Shown here in pieces: positions 1 through 7,625 of a stretch of DNA of 64,000 nucleotides; positions within the stretch are counted from its first letter, which is position 1, and every line of letters starts with the position of its first letter. Origin of the DNA: Sphingopyxis macrogoltabida (lineage in GTDB: Bacteria > Pseudomonadota > Alphaproteobacteria > Sphingomonadales > Sphingomonadaceae); the NCBI RefSeq assembly GCF_001307295.1, contig NZ_CP012700.1, positions 2,421,001 to 2,485,000 of the forward strand. The letters run 5' to 3'. A model generated the notes under the pieces. The model worked only from the letters and a program-made list of their open reading frames with translations, was not told where the DNA came from and did not search any database. The position numbers were made by a program, and so were the translations under genes.

Positions 1-510
1 ACTGAGAAACATGGAGCCCTGCTGGCGAGCCAACTAGAAGTGTCAAGAAACCTGATCGGCGCTAACCAGTCAATTTTTCAGATTCTGGATACATATTGCG
101 CGGCCAGAGGACTAAATTTGCAGAATGGAGGCAGTCCAAGATGGATTTCTTCTAAAGGTCCCGATCGTCATTTTATGATAAATGCGGACATCGGTGATTG
201 CGTTCATTTCGGTCCACACAGAAAGCTCGCAAGACTGAATATATCGTCAAAGTCCTACCTTTGCACGATTGGCTTTGAGCGCAACCAAGGATTTCTAAGC
301 CAAGCCGAGTTGGACCTTGACCCTGCATTTTCAACTGTTGCCTTGGCAGAATTAAAACCGCGCCCCACCGCTTCGCCGGCGGAAATCCGAGAGGTTGTTG
401 AGTGGTCAGATAAGACCACTGACCCACAGTATCTCGGTCACGATCACGAGAGCGTCGCATCTCTCTTTCCCAAAATTCGTATCTACGGACTAGAAGGAAA
501 AAGGCGATGA
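1..510 (+). pseudogene. 5'-truncated N-terminal part of a HEPN-type protein (frameshifted)
   Basis: This reading frame is already open at base 1, so the gene starts outside the window; a GTG at 40 is only the first internal candidate start. It ends at TGA 508-510. The residues look like real protein but match no domain I recognise. The frame-2 sequence that follows has no stop from 494 to 1097 and reads as its natural continuation, with the junction at the A5 run 498-502. Removing one base there fuses the two parts. The region is much more AT-rich than the rest of the window, which suggests horizontal acquisition. It could be a genuine pseudogene, a homopolymer sequencing error or a programmed +1 shift. 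Confidence 0.6.
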
Positions 511-1099
511 AGAAACGTGGAATGTATTCTTTCAGGCTTGCGTCGATGAGTGTGAGTTAGGCGCCTCTTGGGTCGAGAGCGACCTTGCTTTCACCTTGCG
601 ATCAATGTGTGGGCTTGACCAAAATCGTATTCCATATCGCGTCCTTTGCCGATCAATATTCGACAGCGACAAGAGCAGCTTTTTTCTTGCTCTATACCGA
701 TGCCTAGAAGCTCTCTATTCTTATTCGAGTTCGCATAGTTTAGCGAGCGCGCTAGATTTGAAAACATCTTGGGACGAGATTGCACGAGCATTGGAGGACA
801 ATCTGGGGTGGCATCCGCGTGAGGAAGATAGCTTAACGCGCCTCACGAAATTTTCATCGGCGGTCGATCTTAAGGCGATTTTGGAGGAATTTTCCGATCT
901 GGACCTGCCCGAAGAATTTGAGCTGCTGAATAACAGGGCATCAAAAGCTATTTACAAGCTCAGAAATTCCATCGTCCACTATCGACCCGCTCAGCATAAG
1001 ATTGAAATGGACACCATCAATTGGGAGAAGATTTGCCGTGCGATGGTCGGCATCGTCGTCGATGTCTACGAAGCTGTCTTTAGCGGCAAATCGGCTTAA
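494..1099 (+). pseudogene. C-terminal part of a HEPN-domain protein with R-x4-H motif
   Basis: The frame is open from the stop at 491-493 to TAA at 1097-1099. No ATG/GTG/TTG occurs before TTG 596, yet codons 500-595 already read as protein (for example DEETWNVFFQACVDE), so translation most likely came from the preceding frame. The C-terminal part is alpha-helical and carries RNSIVHYR at 962-985, which fits the R-x4-6-H motif of HEPN nuclease-fold domains (known from Abi, toxin-antitoxin and ApeA-type defence proteins). A preceding helix (FFLALYRCLEALYSY) fits the four-helix HEPN fold. A defence role is inferred from the fold and the island-like base composition. If the frameshift is real the gene is probably dead. 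Confidence 0.55.
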
Positions 1100-1113
1100 C
1101 GCCAGAGAATCCC

Positions 1114-1140
1114 CTTTCCTACAATTCACCCATATGGTTC
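1114..1140 (+). promoter_or_regulatory. Shared promoter/operator motif, copy A
   Basis: The sequence reads CCTTTCCTACAAT-N6-ATATGGTTC. The same string with the same 6-base spacing lies upstream of the endolysin gene (35294-35321), and its CTTTCCTACAA core is also in the DUF6456/XRE intergenic region. TACAAT (1120-1125) could serve as a -10 box, but no -35 hexamer is visible 16-18 bp upstream, suggesting activator dependence. It ends 36 nt before the ATG at 1177. Confidence 0.6.
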
Positions 1141-1176
1141 ATTCTGTCGGTTTCACCCAACCGAAAGGACGAATCG

Positions 1177-2163
1177 ATGGACGACTCCCCGCACGATCCC
1201 GCGCATATCCCCGCCCCCGGCAGCTATCACTGGACGCCGCGGCTCCAGCGCGATTTTCTCGAAGCTTTCGCCACCAACGGGTCGGTAAAGATTTCGGCGG
1301 CGAAGGTCTGCATGTCGCCCGCCGCCGTCTATCAGCTGAGGCAGCGGCCCGAGGGCGCGGCGTTCCGGCTCGGCTGCGCCGCGGCGCTGCTGATCGCGCG
1401 CGGGCGGCTCGTCGACGAGCTGCTCGACCGCGCGATCTGGGGGCATGACGAGATGACCACCGTGATGCGCGAGGAGGATCGCAGCCTCTACAAGCGCCGC
1501 CGCATCGACAGCCGCCTCGGCCTCGCGATGCTCGCGCGGCTCGACAAGATGGTCGAAACGCGCGCGCGGGCGGGCGAGGAAATGCTGGCGCAGGTCATTG
1601 CCGGCGACTGGCCGGGATTCCTATCGCTGTTCGACGCCGCGGAGGCCGCGCGTACCGCCGCCGCCGAAGCATCGGCCGACGCGGCGCCCGACAGCGCAGC
1701 GGAAACCAGCCCCGCAACCGGCATGGCGGCCGCGCTCGCGCTCTGGCTCGCCGGCCGCGACAACCGCGCGGGGCCCCTCGCCGCCCTCTGGCGCGGCACT
1801 GGAATCGCGAATGAAGTTGCGCGGATTTCCGCCGATTGCGACGAAGAACCCGACGCCGAACCGACCCCGGAGGAAGAGGCGGCCGCGATGACCGTCTGGC
1901 CCGACGAGGACAGCGGCGAATGGCGCACCAATTTCCCGCCGCCCGACGATTTCATCGGCGACGAGGAAGGCCGGTTCGGCGACGAAGGCTATGAACGCGC
2001 CCTCGACGTCGACGAGGAAATCGCCCTCGACGCCGCCTTCGCCGAAGCCATCGCCCCGCTGCGCGCCGCCGGCGAAGCCGCCCGCCGCGCCTTTTTCGGC
2101 CTGCCGACACCCGCCAACGATCCGGCGCCGGCCGCAAAGGCCGCAAAACATGCGGGCGGCTAA
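1177..2163 (+). CDS. Helix-turn-helix protein, terminase-small-subunit-like N-terminus
   Basis: This is a 328-aa protein starting at ATG 1177 with GAAAGGA 8 bases upstream. Residues about 18-75 form a predicted helix-turn-helix (FLEAFATNGSVKISAAKVCM, then SPAAVYQLRQRPEGAAFRLG), the arrangement seen in phage small terminase subunits and related DNA-binding proteins. The middle is helical and basic; residues 150-328 are Ala/Asp/Glu-rich, acidic and probably disordered. No catalytic motif is seen. The promoter carries the motif shared with the GTA-type lysis cassette and the DUF6456 gene, so it may be a GTA regulon member, either packaging-related or a DNA-binding activator. That role is inferred from context; the exact function is unknown. 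Confidence 0.6.
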   Translation: MDDSPHDPAHIPAPGSYHWTPRLQRDFLEAFATNGSVKISAAKVCMSPAAVYQLRQRPEGAAFRLGCAAALLIARGRLVDELLDRAIWGHDEMTTVMREEDRSLYKRRRIDSRLGLAMLARLDKMVETRARAGEEMLAQVIAGDWPGFLSLFDAAEAARTAAAEASADAAPDSAAETSPATGMAAALALWLAGRDNRAGPLAALWRGTGIANEVARISADCDEEPDAEPTPEEEAAAMTVWPDEDSGEWRTNFPPPDDFIGDEEGRFGDEGYERALDVDEEIALDAAFAEAIAPLRAAGEAARRAFFGLPTPANDPAPAAKAAKHAGG

Positions 2164-2262
2164 TGCTCCCTGTGGTGCACGGCCACGCCGCTTCCCCAAC
2201 CCCCAGCATTTCTGGCGCTTGCGACCGCTGGACGCCGCCGCGCCGCGGTTTATACCGGCGCC

Positions 2263-2811
2263 ATGCTGACGCACCGCCTTGCCACCCCCGCCGACCTCGA
2301 CGCGCTGCGCGACGTGATGGCGCGCGCCATCGCCGAGTTGCAGCAGGGCTTTCTCGACCCCGCGCAGATCGCCGCCAGCCGCGCGGTGATGGGGCTCGAT
2401 ACCCAGCTCATCGCCGACGGCACTTACTTCGTCATCGAGGAAGCGGGTGCGGACGGGGTGAGGATCGCGGGCTGCGGCGGCTGGTCGCATCGCGCGACGC
2501 TCTATGGCGGCGACCACAGCAAGGATTTGCGCGATCCGGCGCCGCTCGACCCCGCGGTCGACGCGGCGCGCATCCGCGCGATGTACACCCACCCCGATTT
2601 CACCCGCCGCGGGGTCGGGCGGATGATCATGACGCTGTGCGAGGACGCCGCGCGCGCCGCGGGCTTTCGCCGTGCCGAGATGATGGCGACGCTGTCGGGC
2701 GAGCCGCTGTACCGCGCCTGCGGCTATACCCCGATCGAGCATGTCGACACCCCGGGCGCCGATGGCGTCGCGGTGCCGATGATCCGCATGGGGAAGGATT
2801 TGACCCCCTGA
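2263..2811 (+). CDS. GNAT family N-acetyltransferase
   Basis: This 182-aa protein has GNAT fold features: an N-terminal beta-alpha segment (HRLATPADLDALRDVMARAI), a central strand ending in RIRAMYTHPDFTRRGVGRMI, where the R-R-G-V-G-R stretch is the acetyl-CoA pyrophosphate-binding motif A (about residues 104-125), and a C-terminal EPLYRACGY segment typical of motif B. It should transfer an acetyl group from acetyl-CoA to an amine; the substrate cannot be read from sequence. It stands alone, 99 bp after the HTH gene, and is followed by a palindromic repeat. Confidence 0.85.
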   Translation: MLTHRLATPADLDALRDVMARAIAELQQGFLDPAQIAASRAVMGLDTQLIADGTYFVIEEAGADGVRIAGCGGWSHRATLYGGDHSKDLRDPAPLDPAVDAARIRAMYTHPDFTRRGVGRMIMTLCEDAARAAGFRRAEMMATLSGEPLYRACGYTPIEHVDTPGADGVAVPMIRMGKDLTP

Positions 2812-2816
2812 CTCGC

Positions 2817-2888
2817 CATCCCGGCGAAGGCGGGGATCTCAAGGGCGCGGCCTTTAGCAGGGGCGAGATCCCGGCCTTCGCCGGGATG
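2817..2888. repeat. Palindromic intergenic repeat (family A)
   Basis: Two 24-bp arms (2817-2840 and 2865-2888) are reverse complements with one mismatch around a 24-base loop; core CATCCCGGCGAAGGC. The same family occurs at 22037-22114. It directly follows the acetyltransferase stop codon and may act as a terminator. It resembles the REP-like elements common in sphingomonad genomes. Confidence 0.8.
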
Positions 2889-3020
2889 ACGGTAAGCGGG
2901 GAAAGGTGAGTCGTCCCGCCGCCCGCCGCAGCGCGCCCACGCCTGACCGGATCGCCGTATCGCCCGCCGCCGCTTTGGCGTTAGGCGCGGTGGCAGGGGT
3001 TGGCTGATGGAGTAAGCATC

Positions 3021-3587
3021 GTGAACGCATTTACGCCCCCCGCCACGGGCGCCCGCCCCGCCGTGCCGGTCGATCCGGCGAATCCGGACGCGGCCGGGAT
3101 GTTCTGGGGCCTGCAATATTGCCGCGCCGGCATGTTGTCGCTCACCCGCCTCGAACTGGCGATGGAAAGCGGCGACCGGCAACGGATCATCGAGGCGATC
3201 GACCGCCTCCACGCCCTCGACGGCGAGATCGAGCGCACCGTTGCCGCGCTGCCCGCCCCCGCCGCGCCCGACCCGGCGCGCGCCGCGATCGAGGAATATC
3301 TGGGGCGCGAGAAGATGGCGGTGGCGTTCGAAAAGCTCGTCCTCGCCAGCGGGATCAGCGGCCCCGGCATCGCCTCGCCCGCCGGACGCCCGCCGCGCCC
3401 GCATGCCCCCGCCGCCGCGGTGCCCGCGCACCCCGACGCGGGCGCCGACACCCTCTGGCCGACGCTCGACGACGAACCGCCCTTTGCCGCCCGGCCGGCG
3501 GGATTCCTCGCCGAATATGGCGCGAAAGCGGCGATCCTGCTCGCCATCGTCGCGGCGACCGGGGCGACGCTGGCGGTGGCATTGTAG
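3021..3587 (+). CDS. Hypothetical protein with C-terminal membrane anchor
   Basis: I do not recognise this 188-aa protein. The start is taken as GTG 3021 because GGAG (3009-3012) sits 8 bases upstream; a TTG at 3000 is also in frame. Residues 1-100 are helical and soluble (LSLTRLELAMESGDRQRIIEAIDRL pattern), followed by a Pro/Ala-rich linker and a single C-terminal hydrophobic helix (AAILLAIVAATGATLAVAL) that ends at the stop. This predicts a tail-anchored inner-membrane protein facing the cytoplasm. It is separated from the metE control region by only 9 bp. Confidence 0.6.
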   Translation: MNAFTPPATGARPAVPVDPANPDAAGMFWGLQYCRAGMLSLTRLELAMESGDRQRIIEAIDRLHALDGEIERTVAALPAPAAPDPARAAIEEYLGREKMAVAFEKLVLASGISGPGIASPAGRPPRPHAPAAAVPAHPDAGADTLWPTLDDEPPFAARPAGFLAEYGAKAAILLAIVAATGATLAVAL

Positions 3588-3596
3588 GAGCGGGTA

Positions 3597-3624
3597 CATC
3601 ATATAAAGAAATCTTTATATGATG
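3597..3624. promoter_or_regulatory. 28-bp palindromic operator upstream of metE
   Basis: This is a perfect inverted repeat with 13-bp arms, CATCATATAAAGA - AA - TCTTTATATGATG. It abuts the -35 box of the metE promoter, so a bound protein could block or recruit RNA polymerase. ATATAAAGA palindromes fit operators of winged-helix (ArsR-type) methionine-cycle regulators such as SahR in alphaproteobacteria; that assignment is from memory of the family and is tentative. Confidence 0.65.
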
Positions 3625-3625
3625 C

Positions 3626-3653
3626 TTGACAGAGGAGGGCGACAGGCTATGCT
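3626..3653 (+). promoter_or_regulatory. Sigma70-like promoter of metE
   Basis: TTGACA (3626-3631), a 16-bp spacer and TATGCT (3648-3653). The -10 box lies within a short inverted repeat (CGACAGGCT / AGCCTGTCG, 3640-3664). Transcription should begin near 3660, just before the riboswitch. Confidence 0.7.
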
Positions 3654-3657
3654 TCAG

Positions 3658-3842
3658 CCTGTCGAGGTTCTCCGCGTCCGCTTTGCGGGCAAGGAGCTAA
3701 GACGGGAAGCCGGTGCAAAACCGGCGCTGCCCCCGCAACTGTAAGCGGTGAGCGGCGGTCGCTACGTGTCACTGGTCCGGCAAGGGACCGGGAAGGCCAG
3801 ACCGCCGCGGCGATCCGCGAGCCAGGAGACCTGCCTCGTCAG
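3658..3842 (+). promoter_or_regulatory. Cobalamin (adenosylcobalamin-type) riboswitch
   Basis: The conserved cobalamin riboswitch blocks occur in order: AGACGGGAAGCCGGTG near 3700-3715, then CTGCCCCCGCAACTGTAA at 3727-3744, then the B12 box GAGCCAGGAGACCTGCC at 3819-3835. The element lies in the 5' leader of metE. In bacteria that also make or import B12 and have MetH, such a switch shuts off the cobalamin-independent enzyme when B12 is plentiful. It is about 130 nt from the start codon. Confidence 0.93.
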
Positions 3843-3944
3843 ATACGTCCTCCGGCGGGGTGCCCGGTCAGGCCGCATGCACGCCTGTGCCGGCCCCGCC
3901 TTGCTTTGGGGTGCGCTGTTCCGTGCCTGCCCGTCTGACCGGCG

Positions 3945-3961
3945 CCTTGCCCCTTGCAAGG
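3945..3961 (+). promoter_or_regulatory. Hairpin sequestering the metE ribosome binding site
   Basis: CCTTGC (3945-3950), loop CCCTT, GCAAGG (3956-3961). The right arm contains the AAGG Shine-Dalgarno for ATG 3972. This is the likely expression platform of the riboswitch, acting on translation. No U-tract follows, so intrinsic termination here is unlikely. Confidence 0.6.
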
Positions 3962-3971
3962 TGTTTGAACA

Positions 3972-6296
3972 ATGACTGTCCGCGTCGCTACCCTCGGCTT
4001 TCCCCGCATCGGCCCCCGCCGCGAGCTCAAGCATGCCCTCGAAAGCTATTGGGCCGGCAAATCCTCGCTCGCCGACCTCCGCGCCGCCGCCGCGGGCCTC
4101 CGCGCTTCGGCCTGGGCCCGACAAAAGGCGCTCGGCGCCGACATCCTGCCGTCGAACGACTTCTCGCTCTACGACCATGTCCTCGACACCAGCGCCCTGA
4201 TCGGCGCTGTGCCGCGCCGCTACGACTGGGACGGCGACACCGTCGATCCCGACCTCTATTTCGCCATGGCCCGCGGTTCGCAGGCCGATGCCGGCCACGC
4301 CGGCTGCACCCACGCCGCCGCCGACACCACGGCGATGGAAATGACCAAATGGTTCGACACCAACTATCATTTCCTCGTCCCCGAACTCACCGCCGGCCAG
4401 ACATTCCGCATCGCCTCGACCAAGATTTTCGACGAGTATGAGGAAGCGAAAGCGCTCGGCTATCCGACCCGCCCCGTCCTTCTCGGTCCGGTCAGCTATC
4501 TGATGCTCGCCAAGGGCAAGGCGGTCGAACCGCTGGCGCTGCTCCCCCAGCTTCTCGACACCTACGCCGAAATCCTTGGTCGCCTTGCCGGTGCCGGCGC
4601 CGAATGGGTGCAGATCGACGAACCCTGCCTCGTCCTCGACCTGACCGACGAGCAGCGCACGGCGTTCGAGCGTGCCTATGCCCGCCTCGCCACCAGCGGG
4701 CCGAAACTGATGCTCACCACCTATTTCGGCGGCCTCGGCGATAACCTCGACCTTGTCGCAGGGCTTCCTGTTCACGGCCTCCATCTCGACCTCGTCCGGG
4801 CTCCCGGACAGCTCGAACCGGCGCTGCAGAAGCTGCCGCCGCACGTCCTGCTGTCGCTCGGCGTCATCGACGGCCGCAACGTCTGGCGCGCCAATCTTCC
4901 CGACCTCTACTGGCGCCTCAAGGATCTGGCGGGCCGGCGCGACCTCATTCTGGCGCCCAGTTGCTCGCTGCTTCACGTTCCGGTCGACCTCGCACTCGAA
5001 ACCGCGCTCGATCCCGAAATCGCCCAATGGCTGAGCTTCGCGGTGCAGAAGATCGAGGAACTGGCCGCGCTTGCCAAGGCGCTGAATGAGGGCGAAGACG
5101 CCAGCTTCGCCGCCTTTTCGGCATCGCGGATCGCTGCGGTCGCCCGGCAGACATCGCCGAAGATCCACGACCCGGCGGTCGCGGCGCGCCTCGCCGCGCT
5201 CGACGAAAACGCGGCGCGGCGCACCTCGCCTTTCGCCGCCCGCCGTGAAGTCCAGCAAGCGCGCCTTTCCCTGCCGGCCTATCCGACGACGACGATCGGC
5301 TCCTTCCCCCAGACCCCCGAAGTGCGGAAAGCCCGCGCCGCGCATCTCAAGGGCGAGATCGACGACGCGGCCTATGCCCGGTATCTCCGCACCGAAACGC
5401 GCGCCGCGATCCGCTGGCAGGAGGAAATCGGCCTCGACGTCCTCGTCCATGGTGAGTTCGAGCGTAACGACATGGTGCAATATTTCGGCGAGCAGCTTGC
5501 CGGTTTTGCCTTCACCCGTGCCGGCTGGGTCCAAAGCTATGGCTCGCGCTGCGTCCGCCCGCCGATCCTCTATGGTGACGTCTCGCGCCCCGCGCCGATG
5601 ACCGTCGATTGGTGGCGCTATGCGCAGGAACAGACCGAGCGGCCGATGAAAGGCATGCTCACCGGCCCGGTGACCATCCTCAACTGGTCGTTCGTCCGCG
5701 ACGACCAGCCACGCGAGCAAAGTTGCCGCCAGATCGCGCTGGCGATCCGCGACGAAGTGCAGGATCTCGAAACCGCCGGTGCCGCGATCATCCAGATCGA
5801 CGAAGCCGCGCTCCGCGAAGGCCTGCCGCTTCGCCGCGGCGAGTGGCAGCACTATCTCGACTGGGCGGTTGAAAGCTTCCGCATCGCCGCGTCGGGTGTC
5901 CGCGACGACACACAGATCCACACCCACATGTGCTATTCGGAATTCAACGACATCATCCGCGCCATTGGGGCGATGGATGCCGACGTCATCTCGATCGAGA
6001 CCGCAAGATCGCAGATGGAATTACTCGGCGCCTTCGCCACCTATGTCTATCCGAACGAGGTGGGACCGGGCGTTTACGACATCCACTCGCCGCGCATCCC
6101 GGCGGTTAGCGAGATGGCCGACCTGCTCACGCTCGCTGGCAAACATGTGCCGTCGCAGCAAATCTGGGTGAACCCCGACTGCGGGCTCAAGACGCGGAAA
6201 TGGGAAGAGGTCCGCCCGGCGCTGATCGCGATGGTCGCGGCAGCGCAGGCGATGCGCGCCAACTCGTCGGTGCGCCAGGCCGATGCCGTCGGCTGA
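3972..6296 (+). CDS. metE: Cobalamin-independent methionine synthase MetE
   Basis: This 774-aa cytosolic enzyme transfers the methyl group of 5-methyltetrahydropteroyl-polyglutamate to homocysteine, giving methionine. Length and both domains match the family: an N-terminal barrel beginning VATLGFPRIGPRRELK, and a catalytic C-terminal barrel from about residue 430 (TTTIGSFPQTPEVRKAR). Zinc and substrate residues are visible: HMCYSEF near residue 650 (His and Cys), and NPDCGLKTR near 736 (third ligand Cys). The start follows a weak AAGGTG site. Expression appears controlled by a palindromic operator, a cobalamin riboswitch and an SD hairpin. The next gene converges on it across a terminator. 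Confidence 0.97.
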   Translation: MTVRVATLGFPRIGPRRELKHALESYWAGKSSLADLRAAAAGLRASAWARQKALGADILPSNDFSLYDHVLDTSALIGAVPRRYDWDGDTVDPDLYFAMARGSQADAGHAGCTHAAADTTAMEMTKWFDTNYHFLVPELTAGQTFRIASTKIFDEYEEAKALGYPTRPVLLGPVSYLMLAKGKAVEPLALLPQLLDTYAEILGRLAGAGAEWVQIDEPCLVLDLTDEQRTAFERAYARLATSGPKLMLTTYFGGLGDNLDLVAGLPVHGLHLDLVRAPGQLEPALQKLPPHVLLSLGVIDGRNVWRANLPDLYWRLKDLAGRRDLILAPSCSLLHVPVDLALETALDPEIAQWLSFAVQKIEELAALAKALNEGEDASFAAFSASRIAAVARQTSPKIHDPAVAARLAALDENAARRTSPFAARREVQQARLSLPAYPTTTIGSFPQTPEVRKARAAHLKGEIDDAAYARYLRTETRAAIRWQEEIGLDVLVHGEFERNDMVQYFGEQLAGFAFTRAGWVQSYGSRCVRPPILYGDVSRPAPMTVDWWRYAQEQTERPMKGMLTGPVTILNWSFVRDDQPREQSCRQIALAIRDEVQDLETAGAAIIQIDEAALREGLPLRRGEWQHYLDWAVESFRIAASGVRDDTQIHTHMCYSEFNDIIRAIGAMDADVISIETARSQMELLGAFATYVYPNEVGPGVYDIHSPRIPAVSEMADLLTLAGKHVPSQQIWVNPDCGLKTRKWEEVRPALIAMVAAAQAMRANSSVRQADAVG

Positions 6297-6314
6297 AAGC
6301 ATCGTGCCGCGCTG

Positions 6315-6346
6315 GGCCGGTGGAAAGCTCCGCTTTTCACCGGTCC
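6315..6346. terminator. Hairpin between convergent metE and PEP-CTERM gene
   Basis: Imperfect arms CCGGTGGAAAGC and GCTTTTCACCGG around a 3-base loop lie in the 59-bp gap between two converging genes, so it can end transcription from both sides. No long U-tract follows. Confidence 0.6.
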
Positions 6347-6355
6347 GAGCGATGA

Positions 6356-7468
6356 TTACTCGTCGCCTGCCGCGTCCGTCTTCGCACGGCGGCGGCGCAT
6401 GTAGAGCAACCCGCCGACGCCGAGCGCGAACAGTCCGAACATGCCGGGCTCAGGAACCGGCACCGCCCCGCCCGAGCTACCGCCCGACGAAGTTCCACCG
6501 CTGGACGTCGTTCCGCCGCCCGAAGAAGTGCCGCCGCTCGGCGGGCTGACATAACCGCCCTTGAACGTCCCGATATGCATTTCGCCATTCTGGGTCAGGT
6601 TACCGAACACTGCCGATCCCTGGATGTAATTGCGAATCTCGGCATCGGCGAGCGGCGCCAGCACCGACCCGCCCCATGCCGTCGACTGTTTGAGGCTCTC
6701 GGCCTCTGGGAAATTCCAGATGACATGTTCGCCAAGGTTGTTGGTGCCGCCGAGGAAATTGTCATTGAGGTTGATCGTCCGCCCGCTGACATTGACGATC
6801 GCCGTGTCGGCGCCGTTCAGATTGAACTGAATCTCGCCGATCTTGTCGAGGTCGGCAGCGCTGATGTTGAACACCGCCAGCCCCTTCGCATCGGGCTGCG
6901 CAGTGAAGGTACCGCGGTTGCCCTGGATGGTCAGTTGGCTGTTCGTTTTCAGCGTCCCCATCTCGTAGGACAGGCTGTTCAGGCTCCCGGACAGCCGCGT
7001 CTTGTCCTGTTGCAGATTGACGCCGAACGCTGGATTGCTGGCGTTGATATTCGACAGCACCGTATTCTGGTTGACGTTGGTGTTGCTGATCGTTCCGCCG
7101 ACCTTCACCGTCTGGTTCGGGCCGTTGAGGTTGAAACCGCTCGACACATTGCCGCCGACGATGGCGCCCGATCCGTTGTTGAGATTCTTGTGGCTGCCGG
7201 TGACGTTGCCGACGACGGTCAGCCCCGGCTGACCGTTCGCCGACGTCGTCGCGCGAATGCCATAGTTGGACGAATTGCCCGACAGGTTGCCGCCGACGAA
7301 AGTGCGCCCCTCGACCTCGGACGAGCTGTTGAGATCGCCAAGGACGACGAGGTTCCATTCGCGGAGCGCATCGATGCCGCTGATCTGGCTGCTCTGCGCC
7401 AAGGCGGGAACGGCAAGCACCGCCGCGACAAGCGCGACGGGAAGCAGAGAACGGGAGGATAAAGCCAT
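6356..7468 (-). CDS. Choice-of-anchor A family exported protein with PEP-CTERM signal
   Basis: This 370-aa exported protein begins with a signal peptide (SLLPVALVAAVLAVPALAQ). The body is the Asn/Gly-rich beta region typical of choice-of-anchor A domains (LREWNLVVLGDLNSSSEVEG, then TFVGGNLSG, VVGNVTG and IVGGNVSSG repeats). A Ser/Gly/Thr linker near residues 310-335 leads to a C-terminal sorting tripartite: VPEPG, a hydrophobic helix (MFGLFALGVGGLLYM) and RRRR. PEP-CTERM proteins are processed by exosortase and linked to exopolysaccharide; no exosortase gene is in this window. Start 7468 is chosen so the signal peptide is N-terminal; an in-frame ATG at 7483 is the alternative. Confidence 0.85.
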   Translation of the reverse strand: MALSSRSLLPVALVAAVLAVPALAQSSQISGIDALREWNLVVLGDLNSSSEVEGRTFVGGNLSGNSSNYGIRATTSANGQPGLTVVGNVTGSHKNLNNGSGAIVGGNVSSGFNLNGPNQTVKVGGTISNTNVNQNTVLSNINASNPAFGVNLQQDKTRLSGSLNSLSYEMGTLKTNSQLTIQGNRGTFTAQPDAKGLAVFNISAADLDKIGEIQFNLNGADTAIVNVSGRTINLNDNFLGGTNNLGEHVIWNFPEAESLKQSTAWGGSVLAPLADAEIRNYIQGSAVFGNLTQNGEMHIGTFKGGYVSPPSGGTSSGGGTTSSGGTSSGGSSGGAVPVPEPGMFGLFALGVGGLLYMRRRRAKTDAAGDE

Positions 7469-7625
7469 GTAAATCATGTCCATAAATGGATGAAGGAGGA
7501 ATCGCCGGCGCCCATAAGCGCTTTGTCGTTCGCTATACACCGCAGTGCGACAGACCGTTGTCCCGTTGTGGAACAGCCCGCATTTGGTGTCGATGGAGCG
7601 TGGCAATCGGGCGCCGCAATGTGCC

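Noticed and set aside
1621..2742. Long minus-strand frame opposite the HTH and acetyltransferase genes
   Set aside because: Arg/Gly-rich composition with no domain, opposite two credible genes.
3762..5927. Very long open frame (721 codons) on the minus strand opposite metE
   Set aside because: It is the high-GC antisense shadow of metE; the plus-strand protein has a full family match and the riboswitch reads in the plus direction.
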